Assembly: GCF_025905425.1 (NCBI RefSeq)
Contig: NZ_CP109603.1
Coordinates: 4,914,501 to 4,978,500, forward strand
DNA from: Pseudomonas putida
Lineage (GTDB): Bacteria; Pseudomonadota; Gammaproteobacteria; Pseudomonadales; Pseudomonadaceae
Direction of reading: 5' to 3'
DNA: 64,000 bases
Positions 44,084-54,257 of the stretch are shown piece by piece. A model generated the notes under the pieces. The model was given only the letters and a program-made list of their open reading frames with translations, was not told the origin of the DNA and did no database searches. The position numbers and the translations under genes are program-made. The number at the start of each line of letters is the position of its first letter. The first letter of the stretch is position 1.

Positions 44084-44287
44084 CTACAGCCCCATCTGCC
44101 TGATGATCCTGCGCGGTTCCATCCCATCGCGAAGCGCCCGGCTGGCGTCCATGGTCATCTGATCGAGCGCCTTGCTCTCGAATGCCTCGGCCATGGCAGC
44201 GGCCTTCCTGACGATTAGTAGCGCCAGCTCTGGCGGGAACTGGACCGGCTCCGGTTGGGGTAGGTAGTCGCAGTCGATAACGGACAT
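44084..44287 (-). CDS. Small hypothetical phage protein
   Basis: A 67-residue protein starting at 44287: MSVIDCDYLPQPEPVQFPP then a helical body ALLIVRKAAAMAEAFESKALDQMTMDASRALRDGM (in part) and RRIIRQMGL. Not recognised. A start 24 codons upstream is possible but the upstream part is His-rich and lacks a ribosome site. Confidence 0.5.
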   Translation of the reverse strand: MSVIDCDYLPQPEPVQFPPELALLIVRKAAAMAEAFESKALDQMTMDASRALRDGMEPRRIIRQMGL

Positions 44288-44509
44288 ATCGCGGCCCTCG
44301 ATGTGATGGTGCTCAACGTGGCGAGCTAGGCACCAGATTATCTGATAACTACCCAGCATCCGGGTAGTTTGTAACAGACCCGCCCGGCCACCTGTTCCGG
44401 CCTGCTACCAGGGTGCTGCTCTACCGCCTGGTCGGCCAACTCTGCCGGGTAGCAGAATTGACAATCGAGTCGATCGAAATTGGTAGTTTCGCCGCGGTCA
44501 ACATCCGGG

Positions 44510-44755
44510 CTATTTCACGCGGGCAAAACTCGGCGGAGGTCGGCGCTTTCGCCCAGGTGTCACTGGCTTGTGAAGTCCGCTCTCACACTCTCGCAAGAAC
44601 TCCCTGACGGTACTGACCCGCCAGCAAATCCGGCGGCCCTGCTTGAACGATGGCGGAAGCCAGGCCGCCCCCGCCTGCATCGCACTTCTGATTGCCGACT
44701 CTGATCGGCAGAGCAGTATGGCAAGCTCTGGGACGTGGATAACTTCGGGCTCCAT
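44510..44755 (-). CDS. Small AlpA/excisionase-like protein
   Basis: An 81-residue protein: HVPELAILLCRSESAIRSAMQAGAAWLPPSFKQGRRICWRVSTVREFL (in part), the pattern of small winged-helix phage regulators (pick of position, then basic RRICWR wing). AAGGAG lies 9 nt before the ATG at 44755, deciding the start. Orphan on the minus strand next to a long non-coding region. Confidence 0.65.
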   Translation of the reverse strand: MEPEVIHVPELAILLCRSESAIRSAMQAGAAWLPPSFKQGRRICWRVSTVREFLRECESGLHKPVTPGRKRRPPPSFARVK

Positions 44756-44773
44756 ATCCGACTCCTTACGCAT

Positions 44774-45680
44774 TCCGGGGCCCTCTCTTGAGGGTGGTTC
44801 CAGATCAGGCTACCACTGACAAATCGTGGGGCGTTCTGAAACGACGGTCGGGACTAGCATGCGCTTTGGCTCGAAGAGGCCCGATCGGCCTAGCCCACAT
44901 CCCGCTGGCCAGAGTGTCAGGAGCTGGCACTTTTTTGTCCCTGGCAAGCCTGGCATGTCAGGTTTTGTCAGGTTCTGGACCACCCGGTTTTACCTTGACG
45001 AGCACCCACGGAAATTCTTGACGGCCTCCACTCCCACAGGCCCGCCATATACAGCGCCAACCCTTGTACAGCAAGGCTTACAGCCGATCCTGCTCAAGCG
45101 CCAGCAGCTGAATCCGTCAGGGGTCTGTCAAGGATTCCGTCAAGGCCTGTCAAGAATTTCGCCATCATCTGGCCATTCTGGACGGGTATACGCCGGACGG
45201 CGGTGGCCAACCTCCCGCGCCCCCCAGGTAAATCACCGCTCCCACGCCATTCCACCTGCTGGTGCTGGCGCTGATCCGTCCAGAGCCTGTCCAGAATTCG
45301 GGCTTCGGCATTAGACGGGACTGCCCGCGCCAGACCATCACGCATAGGACCAGGCCAAGCCTGGCCAGTGATCCAGCGAACCGGGCTACCGACCATCGTC
45401 TATTGCCGTCTAGTGTCGGTCTAGTTCCCCCTGGCGATTCTGGACGAGCGTCTGGCCGGAGCAAGCCGCCACCAGATCGTCGGCCTAGCCATCACACGCC
45501 ATAGCGCCAGCAGCACCAGCGGCGATCCGTCCAAAGCTGTCCAAAATCCGTCTGAGGTCTGTCTGGGGTACGACATTATCAGCCCCGCTACTAGGACGGC
45601 CTCCAGCGTGCGGGAAACCTCAGACATCTGTCGACGGCCACCAACGTCGTGAGGTTAGTTTCCACTCCGTCAATGCTAAG
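44774..45680. repeat. Non-coding array of paired, sequence-variable short direct repeats
   Basis: No credible gene in 900 bp. Clusters: TGTCAGGTT at 44956 and 44966; GTC-centred units at 45116/45127/45139/45149 (GTCAAGG type); 45278/45289 (GTCCAGA); 45398/45408/45419 (GTCTAG type); 45529/45539/45550/45561 (GTCCAAA, then GTCTG). Within a cluster the letters after GTC match; between clusters they differ. Spacing is 10-12 bp. Confidence 0.6.
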
Positions 45681-45692
45681 TCAAAAGGCAAA

Positions 45693-45725
45693 ACAAAAAA
45701 CGAAGGCCCGCTGGCAATCGGGCCT
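45693..45725 (-). terminator. Terminator of the two-gene cassette
   Basis: AGGCCCG (45704-45710) and CGGGCCT (45719-45725) form a stem; on the minus strand it is followed by TCG and then a run of six T (45693-45699). Confidence 0.85.
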
Positions 45726-45739
45726 CTACTTCGTTGCAT

Positions 45740-46186
45740 TCACAGTCGCGCCATGACTTTCATTAATTTATTTGAACAGTCTATTAAGTCAGCCAGCGCT
45801 ACAGCTAAAAATCCAAAGCTGACTGCACAGACATAAACCATAATCGTCTTGGAGACGAACAAAGCAACCAGGCAACTAACTAGCGCCATCAGCATGCACA
45901 ACCCCGACTGCATCAGTTGTCGTAAGACCTTGCGCAGGTGTCCAGTTTTACTTAGATTCTGCATAAAAGGCTTGTCGATAACCGCAACCAAAATTGCAGC
46001 CGCCGCGATAATAAAACCCAACAAAGTGCTAGTGACCGACGCCACAATTGAAATTGAACTCGCGGCATTATCAGTCATGCCAGGCGCAAAGCTAACACAC
46101 ACTGCAACTCCAGAAAACACGGCGACCTTAATTAAGGTTAGCACCTGGAATTCCGAATATTTGCTGCAAGTTGTCGAGCTGGTCAT
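45740..46186 (-). CDS. Four-helix membrane protein, second gene of a putative defence cassette
   Basis: A 148-residue protein with about four membrane segments: VLTLIKVAVFSGVAVCVSF, VTSTLLGFIIAAAAILVAVI, LCMLMALVSCLVALFV, VYVCAVSFGFLAVALADLI. A short basic loop (KTGHLRKVLRQL) lies between pairs. It overlaps the 3' end of the upstream gene by 59 bp, suggesting coupling. Lower GC than the surrounding DNA. No homolog recognised; a membrane effector is one possibility. Confidence 0.7.
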   Translation of the reverse strand: MTSSTTCSKYSEFQVLTLIKVAVFSGVAVCVSFAPGMTDNAASSISIVASVTSTLLGFIIAAAAILVAVIDKPFMQNLSKTGHLRKVLRQLMQSGLCMLMALVSCLVALFVSKTIMVYVCAVSFGFLAVALADLIDCSNKLMKVMARL

Positions 46187-47024
46187 TTTTCGCCCCTTTC
46201 AATGCTTTGAACATCCCTGCTTCATTGGGGTAGCGTCCAGAAACGGATATTTCAATTTTCACTTTGAGCCGATCGGCAATAAGGTCGATAGGGTAGATGA
46301 TGCCTTCATCATCCTCCATATTGATTTTCACCTTTCGGACATTCGGTATCTGTCTGAAAGCCTGTGCAACCCTGCGGGCACGGTCTGTCAGCTTGTCCGC
46401 TCCTTCCGCGGCTCGCTTGCGGTCTGCCGTCACTGAGAGCTTGACGTTCCCGCCGCCAAGCTGAGAAAGCATATCGAGGAGACCTGGCGACCAATCGTCA
46501 TCAGGGTATAGATCGGGGTTCGTCGGACGCGCAAAGCTCGTCTCAATCTGGACCGGGGTCAAATCTTCTCGCATCAACCGGCGTGTAGCATCGGGCTGAA
46601 GTACGGGATTGAATGAAACTGCAAGCTGTCCATGTATATCAGTAAGATACTTACCCAAGGCTACCGCAGTACCGGCATGCCTGTTGGCCTGCATAACTAA
46701 AAGCTCGTTCTGCTCGTAATACACAAAGTGGTTTTTATCTACCAGCCCTTCATCCTGCGCCAGCCCTAAGTCACGATCAGGATGACCAGCCTTACCAGCA
46801 TGTGGCAACTCGTCTTTTCTAATCTTCGCAAAAACCCCATGAAATATACCCGGCTCTGCCTCGACTAGGCCGCGAATTTCAACGTCATAAGTCACACCTT
46901 CCACATGTGGACAAAGCTTCCCGCTATGTTTACGTAGAAAAGCGCTTAACTTTTCTTTCGAGTTCGCTGGCCCGATGTGTCCCGTGAAAAAGTCAATCGC
47001 ATACTTCCGCATTCTGTCAGTCAT
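46128..47024 (-). CDS. Protein of unknown function (DUF6731-like), first gene of a putative defence cassette
   Basis: A 298-residue soluble protein: MRKYAIDFFTGHIGP, FHGVFAKIRKDELPHAGKAG, NHFVYYEQNELLVMQANRHAGTA, DRARRVAQAFRQIPNVRKVKI. It resembles, from memory, a DUF6731-type family seen in scattered accessory loci; no catalytic motif is evident. The start at 47024 is chosen because AAGGGA stands 5 nt before it. It is paired with an overlapping membrane protein and ends with a dedicated terminator: an autonomous cargo layout. Confidence 0.7.
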   Translation of the reverse strand: MTDRMRKYAIDFFTGHIGPANSKEKLSAFLRKHSGKLCPHVEGVTYDVEIRGLVEAEPGIFHGVFAKIRKDELPHAGKAGHPDRDLGLAQDEGLVDKNHFVYYEQNELLVMQANRHAGTAVALGKYLTDIHGQLAVSFNPVLQPDATRRLMREDLTPVQIETSFARPTNPDLYPDDDWSPGLLDMLSQLGGGNVKLSVTADRKRAAEGADKLTDRARRVAQAFRQIPNVRKVKINMEDDEGIIYPIDLIADRLKVKIEISVSGRYPNEAGMFKALKGAKNDQLDNLQQIFGIPGANLN

Positions 47025-48226
47025 ACAGTCCCTTACCTGAGTCACAGAGGATCGCTGATGATCCTACGTCGGCAGCGATGGTGCGGCATTTGGATGTAGC
47101 TGGCAACTGGCTACCGTGGCATGCAGAAATGAGAGACGACTCCGACCGTCAGCTTTTACCCGAGCGGCCTGGCACCTGGCCTCGGACGTCCGCGCACGCA
47201 GGTTCCGTCTCATGCCTGTCTCACATTCGGTAAAGGCCCGGTAAAACTACGCTGACCAGTATGCCGTGTTGATTTCTACACAGCGTGTCGCTTTCTACAC
47301 GGTGGAACCCGAGAAAACCTGAGATCGGATCGGCTGGCGCTGGGCAGCGAGCATTGCGGTTTTCATGTGGTCATTCACTGCGGCATGTGGGTCACCGGGC
47401 ACCTGCGATACCGTGGAAACCACAGTGGAAACCTCCACCTGGAAACCATAACTTTTAATAACAGGCAGGCCGCCCAGGTTCGCGCATAGGCGGTTGCGAA
47501 CCTGGCGCGCGAACTGGCCGGTACACACACCATAATGCGTACCACCGGTGCGTACCTGGCTGCGCATCGTGGAAGGATCGCGCACTTCGACTGCGTGACG
47601 ATCGTGCGTGAAGCGCTGCGCGAACTAGGCCAGGTATCCAGCATGATTAGCCCAAACCCTAGATACCGGTGCGGATACCGAGGCCGAACTGGATTGGTCC
47701 GAGACGGTGTTACACAGCTGCTGTACCGGCAAATTCACCAAAACCGTAATAGACTCGGGACACTTTCAGGCTTGAAATGACAACGTCCTGACCCCGGTAC
47801 AAAAATAGTCCTGACCCTGGTACGGGTTCGGTTTACCTGAATGGTGGCGTAGCCGTGGCTTTGACGCGGCACGCAATGGCATTCCTGTGGCACAACAATG
47901 GACTGAAAGTGCGAAGCCCATCTCGTCGGCATCAGCAATGTCCAATCCGCGCTAATTCCGTGGCACAAGAACGCCATTTCATCGCCACATCATAGCGCCA
48001 TGTTCAGCACTAGCGGCCAGTCAAAACCTGTCATGAAATCCACCTCGACGACTGGACCGCATGTTGACAAATGTTGACATCGGAGCGGGCGTTAGTGGGC
48101 CGGCCTGTTAGCAAAAGTTAGTATTTGCCCTGGTTGATCGGCCCAGTTCCCTGTTAACAATTGTCAAGGTTCGACCGCCTGGCGAGAGAGGTGGTTGTGA
48201 TGCTGCCGGGCAGGAGCGATACGGTA
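47025..48226. other. 1.2-kb non-coding stretch with many short direct-repeat pairs
   Basis: No frame is convincing. Pairs seen: CGGTAAA 47228/47239; TTTCTACAC 47273/47292; GTGGAAACC 47413/47425 with CTGGAAACC 47439; TGCGTACC 47536/47549; TGCGTGA 47592/47605; GTCCTGACCC-x-GGTAC 47785/47808; ATGTTGACA 48061/48071. The right part should hold the promoter of the 46128 gene at its left edge. Confidence 0.55.
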
Positions 48227-48841
48227 TCAGGCAACAGTGTCGCGAATGCGCAGCACAGTGGTTGTCGAGCAGTTCGCATGCCTGGCAGTGGCTCGGATAC
48301 CTAGCCCGGCGCCGAGAAGCTCCTTCACGCGCTTGTGAAGCTCCTCGTCCACAGGCCGACCTTGGTATTTGCCTTCGGCTTTTGCCTTCTGAATCCCCTG
48401 AGCCTGGCGCTCGCGGCGCTGCTCGTAATCCTTCCGGGCGATGGCGGCCATCATTTCGACCAGCATCGAGTTGATCGCGGACAGCATGCGGTCGGTGAAC
48501 TCATCGCCCTTCGTGTCGCGCATACCCTGGTGGCTGGTGGGCAGGTCCAACGCCACGATGCGCAGACCCTTGGCGTCGATCGCACTCTTGAGCTTCGCCC
48601 AGTCGTCGGCCGGCAGACGGGACAGGCGATCAATAGATTCGACAAGCAGCACGTCACCCTTCCGAGCATCCTTGAGCAGGCGCAGCAGCTCCGGTCGATC
48701 CGCAGCGGCACCGCTGGCATTCTCCAAGTATTCGCAGGCAATGACCTTGTTGTGGTCGCTGGCAAACTTTTCCAATGAGGCCCGGGCGCGGCCAGCGTCT
48801 TGCTCGTCGGTGGATGCTCGAAGGTAGGCGCGAATGAACAT
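48227..48841 (-). CDS. Small serine recombinase (resolvase/invertase family)
   Basis: A 204-residue recombinase: N-terminal RAYLRASTDEQD with catalytic Ser10 in the RxS context, LVESIDRLSRLPADDW, IVALDLPTSHQG, a helical E region (MLVEMMAAIARKDYEQRRERQAQGI in part), and a C-terminal HTH (IRATARHANCSTTTVLRIRD). It could invert or resolve DNA between island repeats; no obvious res site with this enzyme is proven. Upstream region 48842-48985 has the terminator of the neighbouring operon. Confidence 0.92.
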   Translation of the reverse strand: MFIRAYLRASTDEQDAGRARASLEKFASDHNKVIACEYLENASGAAADRPELLRLLKDARKGDVLLVESIDRLSRLPADDWAKLKSAIDAKGLRIVALDLPTSHQGMRDTKGDEFTDRMLSAINSMLVEMMAAIARKDYEQRRERQAQGIQKAKAEGKYQGRPVDEELHKRVKELLGAGLGIRATARHANCSTTTVLRIRDTVA

Positions 48842-48907
48842 GATGCAACCTGTATCAGTTAGGGTGTTGTCCTAATACTGTTGCATTTTGGGTGTTACTT
48901 ATCAAGC

Positions 48908-48946
48908 GAAAAGGGCTGATTTGGTCAAATTAGACCGTATCAGCCC
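48908..48946 (-). terminator. Terminator after the tape-measure operon
   Basis: GGGCTGAT (48913-48920) pairs with ATCAGCCC (48939-48946); on the minus strand the second arm is followed by TTTTCGC. Confidence 0.8.
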
Positions 48947-48985
48947 AGGCATACCCGAGGTTACATCTGCTTTAGCGAGAGCGCC

Positions 48986-49300
48986 TCATTCGATACCCTC
49001 CCGTCTATTCCATTTCTCGCGTAGCTCACCCCCTGGGGTACATAGGTGTCCCACGCTGTCCACGAGAGCGGTTTTCCAGATTTGCTCCTTAGAGCGAATC
49101 GTCATCGCTATGTCCGAGCCAACCGGGCCCTTGTGCTGAATGACAGCCAACGCTCTGCCGATGAAAGTGCCCGCAAGCTCAGCTCTCGCTCGCACCTCAT
49201 GCATCGGCATTTCCGACAAATCTTCCATCCCAAAAAACTCGCAGAAAAAACCGGCTAGCCTGCGCTGAAGCTCATCCTCGTCCCACTGAATATCACTCAT
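48986..49300 (-). CDS. Hypothetical phage protein after the tape-measure gene
   Basis: A 104-residue acidic protein: [54 protein letters not shown]. Coupled to the tape-measure gene by ATGA overlap. Not recognised. Confidence 0.65.
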   Translation of the reverse strand: MSDIQWDEDELQRRLAGFFCEFFGMEDLSEMPMHEVRARAELAGTFIGRALAVIQHKGPVGSDIAMTIRSKEQIWKTALVDSVGHLCTPGGELREKWNRREGIE

Positions 49301-52300
49301 GAAGCATTCCTTTTCATCGAATACGACTGCTCAAGCACTTGAGTGAAGTTACCCCAGCCGGCAGCCACCTGGTCCACCAAGCGGTCCTCCACCGCCTGGA
49401 CGAGAACCTCTAAACGGCCATCCTCGCCAGTACGTGTCTCAACCACCGAGTTGCTATTGTTCACGATAAATACCTGATGCGCCGCTGGGGGAGTGCGCAC
49501 ATCCCGAGCCGCTATCAGGTGTCGCCCAGGCGCTTGAGGGTTACCTGAAGGGACAACGTTGCCAGCACGCAGCGCCTCAACAGCAGACACACCTCCGAAG
49601 CGGCGAATATCAGCCTGCGACCAGACGACTTCGCCCTTGTGCACGATGCCGGCCGGCTCATAGACACCGCCCGGGCCCGTGTAACCGCCATCAGAAAAGC
49701 CTATACCGGCTGTAGCGGCAGTCGCTACTGCCGCAGCCATTGGAGCTGTAATAGAAAGTGCTGTGGCCATTGCCTCCGGTGCCAGCACTGGGCCGACAAT
49801 GGGAATGGCTGCTGTAGAGGCAAACGCGGCCAAGCCCGCCTGCAACGAAGTCGCTGTCGCATTCGCCGCCATAGTTCCTGCAGCGCTCGCCTGGGTAGCC
49901 TTGCCGGCCACCAACTGCACAGCCTGGTAAACCAGCCATTGAGCAGCCATCTGGGTCAGAGCATTAATGATTGAGTTAGCCATATTCGCGGCCAAGTCAC
50001 CAAAAGCGTCTCCTAGAGACTGAGTGCCTTTAATAATCCCGGCCAAGCTGTCCGAAATCGACATGGTGGCCGCACCCAAAATCGACTCGGTTGCTGCTCT
50101 AGCCTGCTCGTTGTAATCGGTGGCCATATCCGCATAGTTCTGCCACGACTCCGATACCCCCAAAAGCCAATTGCCACGTAATGCATCAAGGTCAGCGTAG
50201 TGCTGCTTCTGCCGCTCAAGGCTATCGTTCAAGGCCTTATTCTCAGCTGCAAGCTCGCCTTCATACAGCTGCTTCCGACTGTCGCTCTTGTCGTTGCTGT
50301 CGGTGTAGTCATTGGTGATCTTGTTGACGCGCTTTTGATAGTCCTGCTGGATCTTCAGCGCCTCCTGCGCTCGTTGCTTGGCGCGATCACCGAGGCCAGC
50401 ACCTTCCAGTTCAGATCTGTAGCGATCCTTTTCAAGGCCAGCTCGAGAATCAAGGTTGTCCTGGTAGGCCTTGAGCTTTGCTTTGACCTCGTACTGCGCC
50501 TGGGTCAGCTGATTCGCCTTCTCAAGCTCAGCGTTCTGCTTCTGCTGGGCCAGGTTCAACTCAGCCATCGCCAGAACCTGCTTCTGCGACGTGGTGAGTG
50601 TCTTTTTCTCCTTGAGGTTGGCGATCTCGTTTTCGAGTTCGATCAGCTTCTTGGCTTCGGCGCCCAACTTCTGGGTCTGGTCGACCTCACCGGCGATTAC
50701 GCGGCTCTGCTGCTGCAGGACGGCGTAGCGCTGCCGAGCCTCGTCTAGCATGCGCTGGCCGGCGTCCTCTCTGTACTGCGGTCCTTTTGGCGTCCTTGGA
50801 TCTTTGTATTTCTCGTTGATCGCCGCGATATCTTTGGCTTGCTGATCGGCCGAGATGAGTAGCGACTGATCATTTTTAACCCTTGCCTCGGCGACCCTCC
50901 TCTCAACAAGCAGACGATACTCGGCCAAAGCCTTCTCGCGCTTCGCTGCATTGTTTTCGGAGTTTTCGCGAAGCTTATCCAGGGCCAGTTGGTCATCCAG
51001 CGATTGTTTTTGCTGCTGCTGGGCCAAACCCTGGGCCATTGCGCGCCGATCCTTCTCGGCTTTCATGATAAGCAGCTGAGTCTTCTCGGCTTCCAGGGCC
51101 TCCTGACGGAAGGTGTCAGCCGGTGCCAGATTGCTGATTGGGTCTGCCTGGCCGCCGCCCGGCTTGCGCTGAGTTCTCCGGTTTGCCGCCTCCGCGATGG
51201 TGGCCAGTTGCTCGTCCAGCGCTTTAAGCTGTTCATCTAGAGTCTTCTCTCGGCCGACGTTGAGAGCAGCATCCCAGGCCGCTTTAGCTGCTCCCGTCAC
51301 AGCCTTCCAGCTCGCCTCGATGTAGCCGAGGTTGTCCCGCACACCTTTCGAGGTCCGATTCAGGCCCTGCTCATACGCATCGTTCGCAAGCTCTGCAGCT
51401 GCTTGGGTTTTCCCCTGCTCCTGCAATGCCTTGATCTGCTCGTAGGTCGAGGCCGTCAGGAAGTTCATCGACTCGTTGAGTTTCAGAATCTCGGCCGCTG
51501 GATCTTTGGCGATCCTCTCGAAGTTCTTGACGGTCTCTTCTGCAGCCTGGCCGGTGGCCGACTCGAAGTCGATGGCCGCCCTGGTGATCGACTCAAAAGA
51601 CGAAACCGGTATACGGGTCGAGGCAGCAAGTTGGGCCAATACGGCCGCTGCTTTACCCACCGTGCCGCCGGTTGCCGAAACCTGCTGGGCCATCCCGGCA
51701 AGCTGCTCGGTAGACGTGCCGGCCGTATTGCCGGTCAAAGCCAGCGAAGCATTGAAGGCGGTAGCTTCGTCACTCCCCTGCTTGTAGGCCAGTGCGAGAA
51801 CGCCGGCCGCTGCGGCAGCGACTGTGAATGGGTTGACCAGGCCAATGATATAGCTGCTTGTTGCGCGGGCGGCCTGACCCATCCCGCCAAAGGAGTCTTT
51901 GATCTGCGATCCTTGCTGCAAGAAGACTGTCAGCGGCGATTGTCCTGCCTGCAGGCTGATCACAACGTCGCTGAACTGCGCCGGCAGCATCCTGAGCGCT
52001 GCGGCATTCTGCTTCGCTGTATTCCCGGTACGGTTCAGAGATTGATCGAACCCCGTGAGGGCTGCGCGGGCCTGGTCGATCTTGCCTTGGTAATACGTGA
52101 AGGTATCTGCATCGAGGGCGCCGATCTTTTTCTGTTGAGCCAACTTGCGCTCTTGCTCATCTAGGCGGTTGAGTGCGCGAGTGGTTGGGTCGATCGCGGC
52201 AAGAAGATCATTCAGGCTCTCGGTCTGCGCCTCAGTAGCCACCTTTGCCTGGCGATTGGCCGCTGCTACCTTTTGGGTCGACTCAGCTAGTCGCCCTTGA

Positions 52301-52911
52301 TTGGCCGCGAGGACCATGTTGCCGGACAGCAGGCCCTGCTCTGCCTCAGACAGACCGGTCGCAACGCTGGCGAGGTTGCGCTGCTCCTGCGCCGCCTTCA
52401 CTGAAGCATCGGCAATCGCCAGGATTCTGGTTCTGGCCTGCTCTGCCGTTTCGCCCACCACCTTCTGGGCATTCGAGACACCTGCGAGCGAGTTCAGCGA
52501 CTCCTGCAGCTTGCGGCTGTATGCGTCGTAGGCTGCCGAGTTGATCTGGCCAGAATCTCTGGCTTGGGCCAGCGCGGCTTCCTGGGCCGCTAGGTCGTTC
52601 AGCTTCTTGGTTAGGGGGTCGATCTTGCCTAGAAGGCTGTCTAGCTCTTTGCGCTGGCTGGCAGCAGCCTTTGCCGCTGCCTCCGCGCTCTTGGCGGCCG
52701 CATCTGTCGAGGATGAAGCTTTTTCGTTAGCCGCCTGCACCCTGGCCAGAGACATCGCTAAGTTGGAGTAGTCGCCCCCGGACTTGCGCAACGTGGCGCT
52801 TGCCCTGATACCAGCTTGTTCCAAAGCCTCGAGCGCAGCCCTTATGTCTTTAACCTGCTGCTCTGCAGAACGTCCGTCGACCTCAATAGCCAAGCGGGAT
52901 GTGAGCGCCAT
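49297..52911 (-). CDS. Phage tail tape-measure protein (lambda type)
   Basis: A 1204-residue tail length protein. Begins [19 protein letters not shown], has long coiled-coil segments with Gln/Lys-rich repeats, a central hydrophobic patch ([27 protein letters not shown] in part) and the lambda tape-measure C-terminal region near residues 990-1060 ([42 protein letters not shown]). Normally preceded by tube and chaperone genes, all missing here: upstream are only a 61-residue gene and a lipoprotein. Confidence 0.92.
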   Translation of the reverse strand: MALTSRLAIEVDGRSAEQQVKDIRAALEALEQAGIRASATLRKSGGDYSNLAMSLARVQAANEKASSSTDAAAKSAEAAAKAAASQRKELDSLLGKIDPLTKKLNDLAAQEAALAQARDSGQINSAAYDAYSRKLQESLNSLAGVSNAQKVVGETAEQARTRILAIADASVKAAQEQRNLASVATGLSEAEQGLLSGNMVLAANQGRLAESTQKVAAANRQAKVATEAQTESLNDLLAAIDPTTRALNRLDEQERKLAQQKKIGALDADTFTYYQGKIDQARAALTGFDQSLNRTGNTAKQNAAALRMLPAQFSDVVISLQAGQSPLTVFLQQGSQIKDSFGGMGQAARATSSYIIGLVNPFTVAAAAAGVLALAYKQGSDEATAFNASLALTGNTAGTSTEQLAGMAQQVSATGGTVGKAAAVLAQLAASTRIPVSSFESITRAAIDFESATGQAAEETVKNFERIAKDPAAEILKLNESMNFLTASTYEQIKALQEQGKTQAAAELANDAYEQGLNRTSKGVRDNLGYIEASWKAVTGAAKAAWDAALNVGREKTLDEQLKALDEQLATIAEAANRRTQRKPGGGQADPISNLAPADTFRQEALEAEKTQLLIMKAEKDRRAMAQGLAQQQQKQSLDDQLALDKLRENSENNAAKREKALAEYRLLVERRVAEARVKNDQSLLISADQQAKDIAAINEKYKDPRTPKGPQYREDAGQRMLDEARQRYAVLQQQSRVIAGEVDQTQKLGAEAKKLIELENEIANLKEKKTLTTSQKQVLAMAELNLAQQKQNAELEKANQLTQAQYEVKAKLKAYQDNLDSRAGLEKDRYRSELEGAGLGDRAKQRAQEALKIQQDYQKRVNKITNDYTDSNDKSDSRKQLYEGELAAENKALNDSLERQKQHYADLDALRGNWLLGVSESWQNYADMATDYNEQARAATESILGAATMSISDSLAGIIKGTQSLGDAFGDLAANMANSIINALTQMAAQWLVYQAVQLVAGKATQASAAGTMAANATATSLQAGLAAFASTAAIPIVGPVLAPEAMATALSITAPMAAAVATAATAGIGFSDGGYTGPGGVYEPAGIVHKGEVVWSQADIRRFGGVSAVEALRAGNVVPSGNPQAPGRHLIAARDVRTPPAAHQVFIVNNSNSVVETRTGEDGRLEVLVQAVEDRLVDQVAAGWGNFTQVLEQSYSMKRNAS

Positions 52912-53002
52912 ATGAGTAGTTCCTTGTTCAGGCGCCTATCTGCGTGCCCACGACATTGCGGCGAAGTGCGCACGCGGCCAAAAGGTAGGCGCAGCGGGGT
53001 AA

Positions 53003-53188
53003 TCAACCAGCCTGACTAAAGACTGGCGGAAGCGAAAACGTCGGCTTGTTTTCTGTCAGCGCGATGATGAGCGCGTTCGCCTGTACATCACCTTTGCCCG
53101 CGGCATCACGGAGGCGCGCCCAGGCGTCTCTGACTTCTGCAGTCGTGGGCTTGGTCTGCTGGCCGCGCATCTTAGGAGTGGCTGTCAT
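53003..53188 (-). CDS. Small hypothetical protein
   Basis: A 61-residue protein: MTATPKMRGQQTKPTTAEVRDAWARLRDAAGKGDVQANALII (in part). The start at 53188 follows GAGGAC. Not recognised. The next gene downstream (tape-measure) begins 91 bp later. Confidence 0.6.
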   Translation of the reverse strand: MTATPKMRGQQTKPTTAEVRDAWARLRDAAGKGDVQANALIIALTENKPTFSLPPVFSQAG

Positions 53189-53469
53189 GGTCGGTCCTCT
53201 GTTCGCTGTTGAAAGCATCACAAAGGTCAAATTAGGCTTAATCTGGCTTTATAGACAGTGTTTTATGGGTGCACCTCAATAGAGACACATCCTGGCACGT
53301 CCTGACACAACAAACGGAGGGGTCGAGAAGGGAATTTCGTAGCAGTATCTAGGGGCAACTCAAATTGATACGAAACGACGATAGGGCGTCAACGATGCTA
53401 CGCGCCAGGCTGACCAGCTGTGCGCGCACCACAAAACAGGAGTACAACGTTTTGTGGCGCGAGCAGGGA
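53189..53469. other. Non-coding gap with repeat pair and palindrome
   Basis: TCCTGGCAC/TCCTGACAC at 53291 and 53301 (10 bp apart) and the palindrome at 53423-53461. No gene. Confidence 0.5.
53423..53461. repeat. Palindromic element, copy 1
   Basis: CGCGCACCACAAAAC (53423-53437), centre CAGGAGTACAAC-like, GTTTTGTGGCGCG (53449-53461). A close copy lies at 62982-63018 in the same orientation of its centre (AGTAC). No T-run makes it a poor simple terminator. Confidence 0.7.
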
Positions 53470-54087
53470 TCACTTAATGCCGCATTCGGCCAAGGCCTTG
53501 GTCAGCGATTGATCAAGGGCATATTCGCCCGTGGTGCTGGCAGCCTGGTTCATGCCTAGCGTGCGATAGATCAGCACCTTGCCAGTCTTCATTTGCGCTA
53601 GGATCTTCTCGGCCTTTTCACCAGTCGCTGCGGTGAATGGAGACATAGCCTGGGCAGAGGCCTGCAGGGCGGCCTTGTAGGTGCTCTCCAGCATCTGCTG
53701 CTGCTTGGCATCCCCGCCGTATGCCTGCATGGCTTTGAGCTGCCCCTCCGGCACGTAGTCCACTGGGGTCTCCCCTGTCGCAATGGTCCACGCGGGGTTT
53801 TGGTCGATCCTAAGCTGGACATCTCCGACAGGAATTTTGAAACGGCCCCCGCTTCGAATCCCTACCCTCAGCTCCCCATTCACCGACTCGATGTACGGGT
53901 AGTAGTGGTTGGAAGCAGTAAATACACCTCCGCCTGTGTAGAAGCTGCCCACAGTCACGCCACAGGTAGATTTGTCCGTGAACTGGTCAGTGCTTCTGAC
54001 GGTGACCCATTCGACTTCGGGAGTTACACCTGCGCAACCGGCTAGGGCCAGCGCTAGGGCAAGCGTGCAGAGTCGTTTCATGTTCAT
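53470..54087 (-). CDS. Hypothetical lipoprotein of the island
   Basis: A 205-residue protein: MNMKRLCTLALALALAGCAG gives a lipoprotein signal with lipobox LAGC. Then VEWVTVRSTDQFTDKSTCGVT, a beta-rich middle (ELRVGIRSGGRFKIP) and a helical end (MLESTYKAALQASAQAM). No domain recognised; lipoproteins in prophages often alter host surface or superinfection. Confidence 0.75.
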   Translation of the reverse strand: MNMKRLCTLALALALAGCAGVTPEVEWVTVRSTDQFTDKSTCGVTVGSFYTGGGVFTASNHYYPYIESVNGELRVGIRSGGRFKIPVGDVQLRIDQNPAWTIATGETPVDYVPEGQLKAMQAYGGDAKQQQMLESTYKAALQASAQAMSPFTAATGEKAEKILAQMKTGKVLIYRTLGMNQAASTTGEYALDQSLTKALAECGIK

Positions 54088-54257
54088 CCTTCTTAGCGGG
54101 CAGAAAGCGCCCCGACTGCGTCCTTAGGTGATGGCCAAGTGCTCTTGGCCAGGGTTTTATACCCGCCAACTCCCTACAATGCCAATTGCTCAAATGGCCC
54201 GCTGCTGTTGGATACCCTAGGGATGAGCCAGTAAAGACGCGGGACATCGTGAATCGG

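Noticed and set aside
44826..45464. Frames of 80-160 codons in the GTC-repeat region
   Set aside because: No ribosome sites, no domain, and they are built from the short repeats on either strand.
47413..47447. GTGGAAACC repeats suggesting a CRISPR array
   Set aside because: Only three copies of 9 bp at 12-14 bp spacing, no spacer-length units and no cas genes.
47785..47823. IS fragment ends suggested by the 16-bp repeat GTCCTGACCC-x-GGTAC
   Set aside because: No transposase remnant or inverted ends nearby; it fits the general class of paired repeats in the island.
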